This document shows, one piece after another, positions 45,701 to 54,719 of a stretch of DNA of 64,000 bases (the stretch's first letter is position 1; each line of letters starts with the position of its first letter). The position numbers and the translations under genes were made by a program. The DNA is from Argopecten irradians. Lineage: Eukaryota > Mollusca > Bivalvia > Pectinida > Pectinidae. Below the pieces are notes generated by a model that saw nothing but the letters and a program-made list of their open reading frames with translations, was not told the origin of the DNA and did no database searches. Where the stretch lies: assembly GCF_041381155.1 (NCBI RefSeq), contig NC_091144.1, positions 18,423,544 to 18,487,543 of the forward strand. Direction: 5' to 3'.

Positions 45701-46244
45701 TGTATTAAGAGTTTGTATTGCAAATAATGATCTGAGTACAGCAGTATGCAGTATGCACTATATTACATCAATTTGTGACGTGACACTGAGGAAAAAGAAG
45801 TATGAATCAAAATTTTAAATCTCAACCAATCAAAAGACCGGAAGGTCATATATTCCACTAGTGGAATATCAACATATTACATGTATTCAACACCCAGCCA
45901 ATTTATACAATATGTCCTCCTAAGGGTGGAAAAATACTACATACTGAGATAGAAAATGCAGTGTACAATTTATCTGATACAATTGCTCTACATACCTGTG
46001 GCATAAAGGTTGTCATGACAGCCTTTCTGTTTGGGTCCAGTAAGCATTGACTTTCCTGTGTGGCAGTATTCATATCCAATGACTTCAAAAGGTCATCAAA
46101 GCCCTGAGGTGACCTCTGAACTACAAGACTTAGTCCTCGTGCTGCTATGACCTTGGAGATAGCTCGTCTGAACATGTTTCGTCTGGTCCACTGTACCAGC
46201 CACTGGACCAGGTACACGCTTAGATATCCAACGGACAGTATCAT
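27588..46244 (-). CDS. HLCS: Holocarboxylase synthetase (biotin-protein ligase), complete gene, 11 coding exons
   Basis: Activates biotin to biotinyl-AMP and attaches it to a lysine of the biotin-dependent carboxylases (pyruvate, propionyl-CoA, methylcrotonyl-CoA and acetyl-CoA carboxylases) in mitochondria and cytosol. Coding exons in transcript order: 46244-45996, 43894-43727, 43201-43048, 33607-32733, 32457-32278, 31685-31405, 30771-30704, 30039-29879, 29604-29490, 28888-28675, 27756-27588. All have AG acceptors and GT donors, and the phases agree throughout, giving 877 residues (human long isoform 873). Conserved landmarks are the membrane-like N-terminus [19 protein letters not shown] at ~186-191 (human QKIVSV), KPPNILVY at ~315, the biotinyl-AMP loop GKGRGGNAW (~657-665), KWPND (719-723), GCGFNV (~751) and the C-terminal [13 protein letters not shown]. 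Three introns carry odd tandem arrays. I used ATG 46244, since the frame upstream has only GTG. Confidence 0.94.
28675..28888 (-). CDS. HLCS: HLCS coding exon 10
   Basis: [19 protein letters not shown] to LYSQRWLHS, 214 bp including split codons at both ends. Matches human [19 protein letters not shown], the end of the catalytic domain. Confidence 0.95.
29490..29604 (-). CDS. HLCS: HLCS coding exon 9
   Basis: 38 codons plus one base ([18 protein letters not shown] to LQANIG). It carries KWPND and [11 protein letters not shown], the core biotin-binding strand and the lysine-containing motif of biotin ligases. Donor G|GTATG. Confidence 0.94.
29879..30039 (-). CDS. HLCS: HLCS coding exon 8 (biotinyl-AMP loop)
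   Basis: 161 bp encoding [19 protein letters not shown] to SLPGYQ, the nucleotide/biotin-binding loop and following helix (human [19 protein letters not shown]). The first 30 bases and the preceding 30 intron bases are the unit of an eightfold 60-bp array. Only the exon-proximal copy continues into open frame. Confidence 0.94.
30009..30480 (-). repeat. 60-bp minisatellite spanning the HLCS intron 7/exon 8 junction, 8 units
   Basis: Each unit, read with the gene, contains CTCTCTCTACTATAATGC, TTTACTTCAG and then the first 30 bases of exon 8 (GTCGTGGTGGTAACGC and following). Eight acceptor AGs recur every 60 bases from 30040-30041 to 30460-30461. Units differ by a few substitutions. Use of any upstream acceptor would hit an in-frame TAA within the unit. 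On the other strand the array is open and could be mispredicted as a 20-residue-repeat protein. Confidence 0.95.
30704..30771 (-). CDS. HLCS: HLCS coding exon 7
   Basis: 68 bp encoding [18 protein letters not shown] to TRGK. The split Gly codon G|GT completes the GKGRGGN loop with exon 8. Contains the first part of the ligase active site. Confidence 0.93.
30799..31020. repeat. ~72-bp tandem repeat, ~3 units, HLCS intron 6
   Basis: CTGACACATGTACATACAAT, then CTATATGTATTAA and GAACATCTT, recurs at about 30803, 30869 and 30938, with the last unit interrupted by a small insertion. It does not include a splice site. Confidence 0.8.
31405..31685 (-). CDS. HLCS: HLCS coding exon 6
   Basis: 93 codons plus two bases ([11 protein letters not shown] to PTTMPLFD), donor [17 protein letters not shown] aligns with human TPTTMRLLD, at the entry to the catalytic domain. 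Confidence 0.93.
32278..32457 (-). CDS. HLCS: HLCS coding exon 5
   Basis: 60 codons ([11 protein letters not shown] to YLLSNSE), phase 0 at both ends. FALLKQSN and [11 protein letters not shown] correspond to human FNLLKSSN and VPALTPLYLLS. Confidence 0.93.
32733..33607 (-). CDS. HLCS: HLCS coding exon 4
   Basis: 875 bp. A Ser/Glu-rich, presumably disordered stretch (about residues 192-310) precedes the N-terminal HLCS domain, which starts at [12 protein letters not shown] and contains [13 protein letters not shown] (human RDPWTDNCLLLVI). Ends in phase 0 at AIMSQ. Confidence 0.93.
34590..35290 (-). repeat. 38-bp tandem array with a splice-donor-like sequence in each unit
   Basis: The unit read with the gene is about CTACTATACCAGGTAAGGCT plus AAATATAGCCACAAATAT. 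CCAG|GTAAGG is close to a perfect 5' splice site and recurs roughly every 38 bases (about 16 units, some expanded by ATGATGT-AGATGTCAAGATC). The outermost copy at 35289-35326 has an acceptor-like TTTTTGTTCAG just upstream, forming a possible 38-bp pseudo-exon. Confidence 0.8.
36420..36830. repeat. Diverged ~100-bp tandem repeat, 3-4 units, HLCS intron 3
   Basis: TATAAAGACCACCTGCTTAT, then TTTCTTAGGATCCTAAATGA and CCATTTGACCT, recurs with drift at about 36430, 36535, 36620 and 36715. No function seen. Confidence 0.7.
37410..37634 (-). CDS. Unrecognised small open frame in an HLCS intron
   Basis: 74 residues, [20 protein letters not shown] to LTDTVVPGT. It looks protein-like in composition ([36 protein letters not shown]) but I cannot name a family. 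It lies just downstream of a LINE reverse transcriptase remnant on the same strand, with no shared frame. It may be a mobile-element fragment or an exon-like relic. I give no function. Confidence 0.25.
   Translation of the reverse strand: MYINQLAVLQKNNYKLVKSIPIDQFIQKSHGDIDKSSRGQTYSIFKTFWHRKVCPLSFSAAKQYMLTDTVVPGT
37640..38225 (-). pseudogene. Decayed LINE reverse transcriptase fragment
   Basis: Read on the minus strand, with several stops, it gives [20 protein letters not shown] (a degraded FADDTV active-site motif, both Asp changed to Asn), [18 protein letters not shown]-type sequence, IVIFSRRKS and LFTYLGT. This order is that of the palm and thumb of a common molluscan LINE family. The clade was not determined. 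It is an old, 5'- and 3'-truncated copy. Confidence 0.7.
38820..39125 (+). mobile_element. tRNA-derived SINE, one partial copy (38820-38935) and one fuller copy (38978-39125)
   Basis: The fuller copy starts TGTAGCGGGACTGGACTGGG, has a tRNA-like A box (CCAGGTAGTTCAGTCGGTAG) and B box (GGGATCGAATCCC), and ends GCCGCTACATTTTCTCCTCT. The ends TGTAGCGG and CCGCTACA are inverted to each other. The partial copy shares the head and tail phrases but has lost the B-box section. Confidence 0.7.
41495..41698 (-). CDS. Unrecognised small open frame in an HLCS intron
   Basis: 67 residues ([20 protein letters not shown] to GLDVSRERQ). Composition is protein-like, but no motif or family is recognised and no flanking splice sites are compelling. 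It may be a relic. Its HLCS neighbour exons splice in phase without it. Confidence 0.2.
   Translation of the reverse strand: MLRGLLEYVGDAKDFIGINVIKHSHDPECEQDDLSNVPYIYVRLILFKCALRCVTSEAGLDVSRERQ
42021..42525 (+). mobile_element. Second copy of the GAGGCCCATGGGCC dispersed repeat
   Basis: The head matches 25016 (GAGGCCCATGGGCCTTAACG, then GTCATCTGACTATT). Three to four units of ~120 bp follow, marked by TTGGTAGCCCTTCATC at about 42147, 42293 and 42443. No hairpin tail is evident, so the 3' end is probably lost. It lies in the large HLCS intron between exons 3 and 4, on the strand opposite to the gene. Confidence 0.7.
43048..43201 (-). CDS. HLCS: HLCS coding exon 3
   Basis: 51 codons plus one base ([17 protein letters not shown] to LIVQRIV), with acceptor CTACAG and donor A|GTAAGT. 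The split codon A|GT gives Ser and restores QRIVSV across the 9.4-kb intron, matching QKIVSV at the start of the shorter human isoform. Confidence 0.88.
43727..43894 (-). CDS. HLCS: HLCS coding exon 2
   Basis: 56 codons, phase 0 to phase 0 ([18 protein letters not shown] to PEPQKIH), donor GTAAGT. Its acceptor is the exon-proximal member of an 11-fold 47-bp array, and the array repeats the first 11 exon bases. Confidence 0.85.
43884..44372 (-). repeat. 47-bp minisatellite spanning the HLCS intron 1/exon 2 junction, 11 units
   Basis: Read with the gene, each unit is about TGTAATTACATACAGAATAT, GATATGACCTTTATAG and then GTAGAAGTGAA, the first 11 bases of exon 2. Eleven copies of the acceptor recur every 47 bases between 43895 and 44366. 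An upstream acceptor would add 47 bases, shift the frame and reach TGA within the unit. Confidence 0.94.
44373..45995 (-). other. Remainder of HLCS intron 1
   Basis: AT-rich intron sequence with the old dispersed repeat at 44691-44943 (partner at 26352-26597). Nothing else recognised. Confidence 0.6.
45996..46244 (-). CDS. HLCS: HLCS coding exon 1
   Basis: 83 codons. It starts [19 protein letters not shown], a hydrophobic segment followed by basic RRNMFRR, like the hydrophobic N-terminus of the long human isoform. It ends in phase 0 at MPQ with donor GTATGT. A possible acceptor (GATATTTCAG) at 46289-46290 suggests that the exon may begin at 46288 with 44 untranslated bases. Confidence 0.82.
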
Positions 46245-46288
46245 GTTGTCCACTCACAAATATATCTCATCAAATGTATCTCACATCT

Positions 46289-47606
46289 CTGAAATATCGA
46301 CTCCTTCTGTCACTCATGGAGAATCACTTAAATATCACAACTTCATAACTAGGAATCACTGTTTATCTCTGCCTAAAGTAGTCATCAGTACACAAATTTC
46401 ACTGTTGCTAATGCTTTCTGGTTTCCATGGTAGCATACACTTGGTATAACCTATCAATTTCCAGACACCATTAGAATGCTGAGTAGAATATTAGGTGGTT
46501 TTAGCTGCAATTAAAAAGCTTATTATCAATCTATTATCACTAATGTATCCTGCAGTCATTTCTGTTCCAAAGATAGTAAATTATTAAGGCTTTTTTTACA
46601 TAATGTAAAGATTCACAAACTACTGTTCTACTGTATGATACATCATTTACATTTTGACATCCGAGCACCTTTGAGACCGAAGTCAATTTCATATCCTCAG
46701 GAAATGGAAAAACGTATAAAAGCATCCAAGTAATGGAAGAGAAACACTGAAGAGTCTGTCTGTCGAAGGTTTGTGAAACTATCGATCAATACCATAATTC
46801 TCTATACATTGTATGTCAGTTCAGGGTTCAGCATGTTTTCCCCTCCAATGTCTTCATACGGTCATATGGATTGTGTGATAAAGGGAGAGGCAGACTATAC
46901 ATATACAAAAACAATATGCCAAGCAGATGTCCATCAATTCAAAATGATGATAACTTTATCCAATCCATTCATTTTCTATAATAGTAGAGCACAGACCAGC
47001 TATCCATCACTGACTCCCAATAAATTCAAAAATAAGACATAACACAACAGATTCACTTCTCCTTTCATTGAAATCCTAGAGATCCCATCCAATCAAATAG
47101 TTTAAGGAGATATCATTAACAAAATCCTATACAGTATGCCTTTCAAATCCATAGCTCTTGCTAGAATCTAAAGATATTGAATACTCTATACAGGAGACTG
47201 TACATATAGCTAGCTGGAATTGAAACATTTATACATAGCTGGTATATCAAGGCCTGTTCTGTAACTGCATTTTTAGGTGGTATTATAATAGGTCCTATTC
47301 CCAACTGAAAATTACCTTAGGTGGTAATTCATGGTTACTTTCCCAATATTTACAGTTTATGTTTAGAAAATCATTAAAAGATACCAAGTATCAAAATAAT
47401 AATATACATATGCATATGAAAATAATTTCCTTTCACTCAGAGACAAAAATTAATTACAGCATGTTTATTAAATTCCAAATTCCTCATTACAATAACTCCC
47501 CCCCCCCCCCCCCCCATTTCTCAATAAATCAGACCAAAATCATTTTCAAACTATGGAATATGAATTTTTTTTAATAACTTCAAGAAATTTCCTTCGCATG
47601 GAATAT
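46289..47606. other. Sequence upstream of HLCS coding exon 1
   Basis: No gene recognised. It is AT-rich, with a homopolymer of 18 C at 47498-47515 just before the 40-bp satellite. Either promoter-proximal flank, or intron if transcription starts beyond the satellite. Confidence 0.5.
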
Positions 47607-50600
47607 GTACCACACCTAACTCCCACCCACAGGTCTGTAACACAGGACACCACACCTAACCCCCACCCACAGGTCTGTAACACACCACACCTAACCCCTA
47701 CCCACAGGTCTGTAACACAGGACACCACACCTAACCCCAACCTACAAGTCTGTAACACAGGACACCACACCTCACCCCCACCTACAAGTCTGTAACACAG
47801 GACACCACACCTAACCTCAACCCACAGGTCTGTAACACAGGACACCACACCTAACCCCTACCCACAGGTCTGAAACACAGGACACCACACCTAACCCCAA
47901 CCTACAAGTCTGTAACACAGGACACCACACCTCACCCCCACCCTACAAGGTCTGTAACACAGGACACCCACACCTAACCCCCACCTACAGGTCTGTAACA
48001 CTGGACACCACACCTAACCCCCACCCACAGGTCTGTAAGACACCACACCTAACCCCCACTCACAGGTCTGTAACACAGGACACCACACCTCACCCCCACC
48101 TACAAGTCTGTAACACAGGACACCACACCTAACCCCCACCTACAAGTCTGTAATACAGGACACCACACATAACTCCCACCCACAGGTCTGTAACACAGGA
48201 CACCACACCTAACCCCCACCCACAGGTCTGTAACACACCACACCTAACCCCTACCCACAGGTCTGTAACACATGACACCACACCTAACCCCAACCTACAA
48301 GTCTGTAACACAGGACACCACACCTCACCCCCACCCACAGGTCTGTAACACAGGCCACCACACCTAACCCCTACCCACAGGTCTGTAACACAGGACACCA
48401 CACCTAACCCCTACCTACAAGTCTGTAACACAGGACACCACACCTAACCCCTACCTACAGGTCTGTAACACAGGACACCACACCTAACCCCTACCCACAG
48501 GTCTGTAACACAGGACACCACACCTAACCCCTACCTACAAGTCTGTAACACAGGACACCACACCTAACCTCAACCCACAGGTCTGTAACACAGGACACCA
48601 CACCTAACCCCTACCCACAGGTCTGTAACACAGGACACCACACCTAACCCCAACCCACAGGTCTGTAACACAGGACACCACACCTAACCTCAACCCACAG
48701 GTCTGTAACACAGGACACCACACCTAACCCCCACCTACAGGTCTGTAACACAGGACACCACACCTAACCCCTACCCACAGGTCTGTAACACAGGACACCA
48801 CACCTAACCCCTACCCACAGGTCTGTAACACAGGACACCACACCTAACCCCTACCCACAGGTCTGTAACACAGGACACCACACCTAACCCCCACCCACAG
48901 GTCTGTAACACAGGACACCACACCTAACCCCCACCCACAGGTCTGTAACACAGGACACCACACCTCACCCCCACCCACAGGTCTGTAACACAGGACACCA
49001 CACCTAACCTCAACCCACAGGTCTGTAACACAGGACACCACACCTAACCCCCACCTACAAGTCTGTAACACAGGACACCACACCTAACCCCCACCTACAA
49101 GTCTGTAACACAGGACACCACACCTAACCCCTACCCACAGGTCTGTAACACAGGACACCACACCTAACCCCCACCTACAAGTCTGTAACACAGGACACCA
49201 CACCTAACCCCTACCCACAGGTCTGTAACACAGGACACCACACCTAACCCCTACCTACAAGTCTGTAACACAGGACACCACACCTAACCCCTACCTACAA
49301 GTCTGTAACACAGGACACCACACCTAACCCCCACCTACAAGTCTGTAACACAGGACACCACACCTAACCTCAACCCACAGGTCTGTAACACAGGACACCA
49401 CACCTAACCTCAACCCACAGGTCTGTAACACAGGACACCACACCTAACCCCAACCCACAGGTCTGTAACACAGGACACCACACCTAACCCCCACCCACAG
49501 GTCTGTAACACACCACACCTAACCCCTACCCACAGGTCTGTAACACAGGACACCACACCTAACCCCAACCTACAAGTCTGTAACACAGGACACCACACCT
49601 CACCCCCACCTACACAAGTCTGTAACACAGGACACCACACCTAACCCCCACCTAAAAGTCTGTAACACAGGACACCACACCTAACCCCCACCTACAAGTC
49701 TGTAATACAGGACACCACACATAACTCCCACCTACAGGTCTGTAACACAGGACACCACACCTAACCCCCACCCACAGGTCTGTAACACACCACACCTAAC
49801 CCCTACCCACAGGTCTGTAACACAGGACACCACACCTAACCCCAACCTACAAGTCTGTAACACAGGACACCACACCTCACCCCCACCCACAGGTCTGTAA
49901 CACAGGCCACCACACCTAACCCCTACCCACAGGTCTGTAACACAGGACACCACACCTAACCCCTACCTACAAGTCTGTAACACAGGACACCACACCTAAC
50001 CCCCACCTACAAGTCTGTAACACAGGACACCACACCTAACCTCAACCCACAGGTCTGTAACACAGGACACCACACCTTACCTCAACCCACAGGTCTGTAA
50101 CACAGGACACCACACCTAACCTCAACCCACAGGTCTGTAACACAGGACACCACACCTAACCCCCACCTACAAGTCTGTAACACAGGACACCACACCTCAC
50201 CCCCACCCACAGGTCTGTAACACAGGCCACCACACCTAACCCCTACCCACAGGTCTGTAACACAGGACACCACACATAACTCCCACCCACAGGTCTGTAA
50301 CACAGGACACCACACCTAACCCCCACCTACAAGTCTGTAACACAGGACACCACACCTAACCCAACCCACAGGTCTGTAACACAGGACACCACACCTTACC
50401 TCAACCCACAGGTCTGTAACACAGGACACCACACCTAACCCCAACCCACAGGTCTGTAACACAGGACACCACACCTAACCCCAACCCACAGGTCTGTAAC
50501 ACAGGACACCACACCTAACCTCAACCCACAGGTCTGTAACACAGGACACCACACCTAACCCCCACCCACAGGTCTGTAACACAGGACACCACACCTTACC

Positions 50601-53560
50601 TCAACCCACAGGTCTATAACACAGGACACCACACCTAACCCCCACCTACAAGTCTGTAACACAGGACACCACACCTAACCCCCACCTACAGGTCTGTAAC
50701 ACAGGACACCACACCTAACCCCCACCTACAGGTCTGTAACACAGGACACCACACCTAACCCCCACCCACAGGTCTGTAACACAGGACACCACACCTAACC
50801 CCTACCCACAGGTCTGTAACACAGGACACCACACCTAACCCCTACCCACAGGTCTGTAACACAGGACACCACACCTAACCCCCACCCACAAGTCTGTAAC
50901 ACAGGACACCACACCTAACCCCCACCTACAAGTCTGTAACACACAGGACACCACACCACCACACCTACCCCACCTACAAGTCTGTAACACAGGACACCAC
51001 ACCCAACCTCAACCCACAGGTCTGTAACACAGGACACCACACCTAACCCCAACCTACAAGTCTGTAACACAGGACACCACACCTAACCCCCACCTACAAG
51101 TCTGTAACACAGGACACCACACATAACTCCCACCCACAGGTCTGTAACACAGGACACCACACCTAACCTCAACCCTACAGGTCTGTAACACAGGACACCA
51201 CACCTAACTCAACCCACAGGTCTGTAACACAGGACACCACACCTAACCCCTACCTACAAGTCTGTAACACAGGACACCACACCTAACCCCCACCTACAAG
51301 TCTGTAACACAGGACACCACACCTAACCCCAACCCACAAGTCTGTAACACAGGACACCACACCTAACCTCAACCCACAGGTCTGTAACACAGGACACCAC
51401 ACCTAACCCCCACCTACAGGTCTGTAACACAGGACACCACACCTAACCCCCACCTACAAGTCTGTAACACAGGACACCACACCTAACCCCCACCTACAAG
51501 TCTGTAACACAGGACACCACACCTAACCCCCACCTACAAGTCTGTAACACAGGACACCACACCTAACCCCCACCTACAAGTCTGTAACACAGGACACCAC
51601 ACCTAACCCCCACCTACAAGTCTGTAACACAGGACACCCACACCTAACCCCTACCCACAGGTCTGTAACACAGGACACCACACCTAACCCCCACCCACAG
51701 GTCTGTAACACAGGACACCACACCTAACCCCCACCCACAGGTCTGTAACACAGGACACCACACCTAACCCCCACCTACAGGTCTGTAACACAGGACACCA
51801 CACCTAACCCCCACCTACAAGTCTGTAACACAGGACACCACACCTAACCCCTACCCACAGGTCTGTAACACAGGACACCACACCTAACCCCCACCTACAA
51901 GTCTGTAACACAGGACACCACACCTAACCCCACCTACAAGTCTGTAACACAGGACACCCACACCTAACCCCTACCTACAAGTCTGTAACACAGGACACCA
52001 CACCTAACCCCCACCCACAGGTCTGTAACACAGGACACCACACCTAACCCCCACCCACAGGTCTGTAACACAGGACACCACACCTAACCCCCACCCACAG
52101 GTCTGTAACACAGGACACCACACCTAACTTCAACCCACAGGTCTGTAACACAGGACACCACACCTAACCCCTACCTACAAGTCTGTAACACAGGACACCA
52201 CACCTAACCCCCACCTACAAGTCTGTAACACAGGACACCACACCTAACCCCTACCTACAAGTCTGTAACACAGGACACCACACCTAACCTCAACCCACAG
52301 GTCTGTAACACAGGACACCACACCTAACCCCCACCTACAAGTCTGTAACACAGGACACCACACCTCACCCCCACCTACAAGTCTGTAACACAGGACACCA
52401 CACCTAACCCCCACCTACAAGTCTGTAACACAGGACACCACACCTAACCCCCACCTACAAGTCTGTAACACAGGACACCACACCTAACCCCCACCTACAA
52501 GTCTGTAACACAGGACACCACACCTAACCCCCACCTACAAGTCTGTAACACAGGACACCACACCTAACCCCTACCCACAGGTCTGTAACACAGGACACCA
52601 CACCTAACCTCAACCCACAGGTCTGTAACACAGGACACCACACCTAACCCCCACCTACAGGTCTGTAACACAGGACACCACACCTAACCCCAACCCACAG
52701 GTCTGTAACACAGGACACCACACCTAACCCCCACCTACAAGTCTGTAACACAGGACACCACACCTAACCCCTACCCACAGGTCTGTAACACAGGACACCA
52801 CACCTAACCCCCACCCACAGGTCTGTAACACAGGACACCACACCTAACCCCCACCTACAAGTCTGTAACACAGGACACCACACCTAACCCCCACCTACAA
52901 GTCTGTAACACAGGACACCACACCTAACCTCAACCCACAGGTCTGTAACACAGGACACCACACCTAACCCCTACCCACAGGTCTGTAACACAGGACACCA
53001 CACCTAACCCCCACCTACAAGTCTGTAACACAGGACACCACACCTAACCCCTACCTACAAGTCTGTAACACAGGACACCACACCTAACCCCTACCCACAG
53101 GTCTGTAACACAGGACACCACACCTAACCCCCACCTACAGGTCTGTAACACAGGACACCACACCTAACCCCCACCTACAGGTCTGTAACACAGGACACCA
53201 CACCTAACCCCTACCCACAGGTCTGTAACACAGGACACCACACCTAACCCCCACCTACAGGTCTGTAACACAGGACACCACACCTAACCCCTACCCACAG
53301 GTCTGTAACACAGGACACCACACCTAACCTCAACCCACAGGTCTGTAACACAGGACACCACACCTAACCCCAACCCACAGGTCTGTAACACAGGACACCA
53401 CACCTAACCCCAACCCACAGGTCTGTAACACAGGACACCACACCTAACCTCAACCCACAGGTCTGTAACACAGGACACCACACCTAACCTCAACCCACAG
53501 GTCTGTAACACAGGACACCACACCTAACCCCTACCCACAGGTCTGTAACACAGAACACCA
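47607..53560. repeat. 40-bp satellite, ~149 units over ~5.95 kb
   Basis: The unit is about GTCTGTAACACAGGACACCA plus CACCTAACCCCYACCYACAR. Most units are exactly 40 bp. A shortened unit lacking the GGACAC section (ending ACACACCACACC) marks blocks near 47670, 48230, 49505 and 49785 that share their neighbours' order, so multi-unit blocks were duplicated. The plus strand is C/A-rich and almost free of G runs, while the minus strand has GGGTGGGGGTTAGG in each unit. As 40 is not a multiple of three, small frames (VSCVTDLWVGV, CYRPVGGG) are repeat artefacts. Confidence 0.95.
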
Positions 53561-54348
53561 CATCTTACCCACACCTTCACACTTACATTTGTATTTTGTA
53601 GGCTAGTTATTGACGCACGTACACCCTACCACTCGGACACGACCAGATGAAGTACCCTAGCTGGTCTGAAATATCAGCAACCGAGACATTTTTACTGACA
53701 GGCGAGTTCAATGTCAGCTGGAAGTCTAACAAGATGTAACATTAAATTAATCCATAGTATAAAGCGACACAACTAGTAATAAATGCAAATGCTGGTAAAG
53801 CTCGTGTTACTTACTTTACATAGAACAGTCAATTTTGGTTTGGTCACAAGTTCACTGGCCCATGCGATTTTCCGAAGAGACCGGTGTAAAGTGTTTTTAT
53901 GACGGGTCTAATTTCCCGATGCATTAGTGTTGAATTAAGCAAAGATATTTCACCTTGATTATGATTGGACAATATACACATACAAAAATGTGTACATCTT
54001 TACAATTTTATAATTTTGATCGATGGTTCAGCCAAAATCACCTATTTGATGAAAAACAGATATTCTTAATGGGGGATTTGTTTGCTTGTACACCGACCAC
54101 GAATAATCTGGGTCTTGCTCAAGTCCGAGATCCTTGCAAATTGCCAAAATTCACATACAAGATATAGATTCTGTGCACAGGGATTTGAGAATTAGTTACA
54201 GATTATATAATCATGGACCCATCAGAGTGCCCTAAGACCATCTTTAGACGTTTAAGAGGTATAGATTAGAAACGATAAAAATCATACTCTACATATAATG
54301 ATATGGCGGCCGCCAGATAAGTATATGCCAGAAATTTAAGTGTATTAT
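53561..54348. other. Spacer; candidate 5' untranslated exon donor at 53585-53586 (minus)
   Basis: No coding gene. On the minus strand, CAAAT|GTAAGTGTG at 53587/53586 is a strong splice-donor match just outside the satellite. If it were a noncoding first HLCS exon, the satellite would lie within a 5' intron. Evidence is only the motif and position. Confidence 0.3.
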
Positions 54349-54547
54349 ACGGAAGCGTAATAGGCTCACGTACGAAAATATTTTTTAGGATAGCGAAAAT
54401 GTTTTATTTGGCGGCCGCCACTAAATAATCTGGCGGCCGCCACTTAATTGATCTTGCGGCCGCCACTTAAATATCTGGCGACCGCCAAATAAAATATTTT
54501 CGCTATCCTAAAAAATATTTTCGTACGTGAGCCTATTACGCTTCCGT
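54349..54547. mobile_element. Inverted-repeat element with GCGGCCGC palindromes (MITE-like), copy 1
   Basis: The left arm 54349-54420 and right arm 54476-54547 are almost perfect reverse complements (ACGGAAGCGTAATAGGCTCA at one end, TGAGCCTATTACGCTTCCGT at the other). The centre has repeated TGGCGGCCGCCA palindromes separated by CTTAATTATC-type spacers. No frame. A clear target duplication was not found. Confidence 0.85.
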
Positions 54548-54718
54548 TAGTATTAGGCTCAGGCACGAAAACATTTTTTAGGATCGCGAAAATGTTTTAT
54601 CTTGCGGCCGCCACTTAATTATCTGGCGGCCGCCAAATAAAACTTTTTCGCTATCATTAAAAAATATTTTCGTACGTGAGCCTAATACGCTTCCGTAGTA
54701 TTAGGCTCACATAAGCAA
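54548..54718. mobile_element. Inverted-repeat element with GCGGCCGC palindromes, adjacent partial copy
   Basis: Follows copy 1 directly. Repeats TTAGGCTCAGGCACGAAAAC, TTGCGGCCGCCA and TGGCGGCCGCCA in the same order and ends in CGTGAGCCTAATACGCTTCC. The outermost left bases are missing. More diverged between its arms than copy 1. Confidence 0.75.
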
Positions 54719-54719
54719 A

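Noticed and set aside
47546-50315. Minus-strand frames with VSCVTDLWVGVRCG / CYRPVGGGEVW repeats
   Set aside because: By-products of the 40-bp satellite, which cycles through all three frames every 120 bases. No start, end or conservation.
47607-53560. Telomere-like CCTAACCC in each 40-bp unit
   Set aside because: Only eight bases match and the spacing is 40, not 6. Coincidence is the simpler view.
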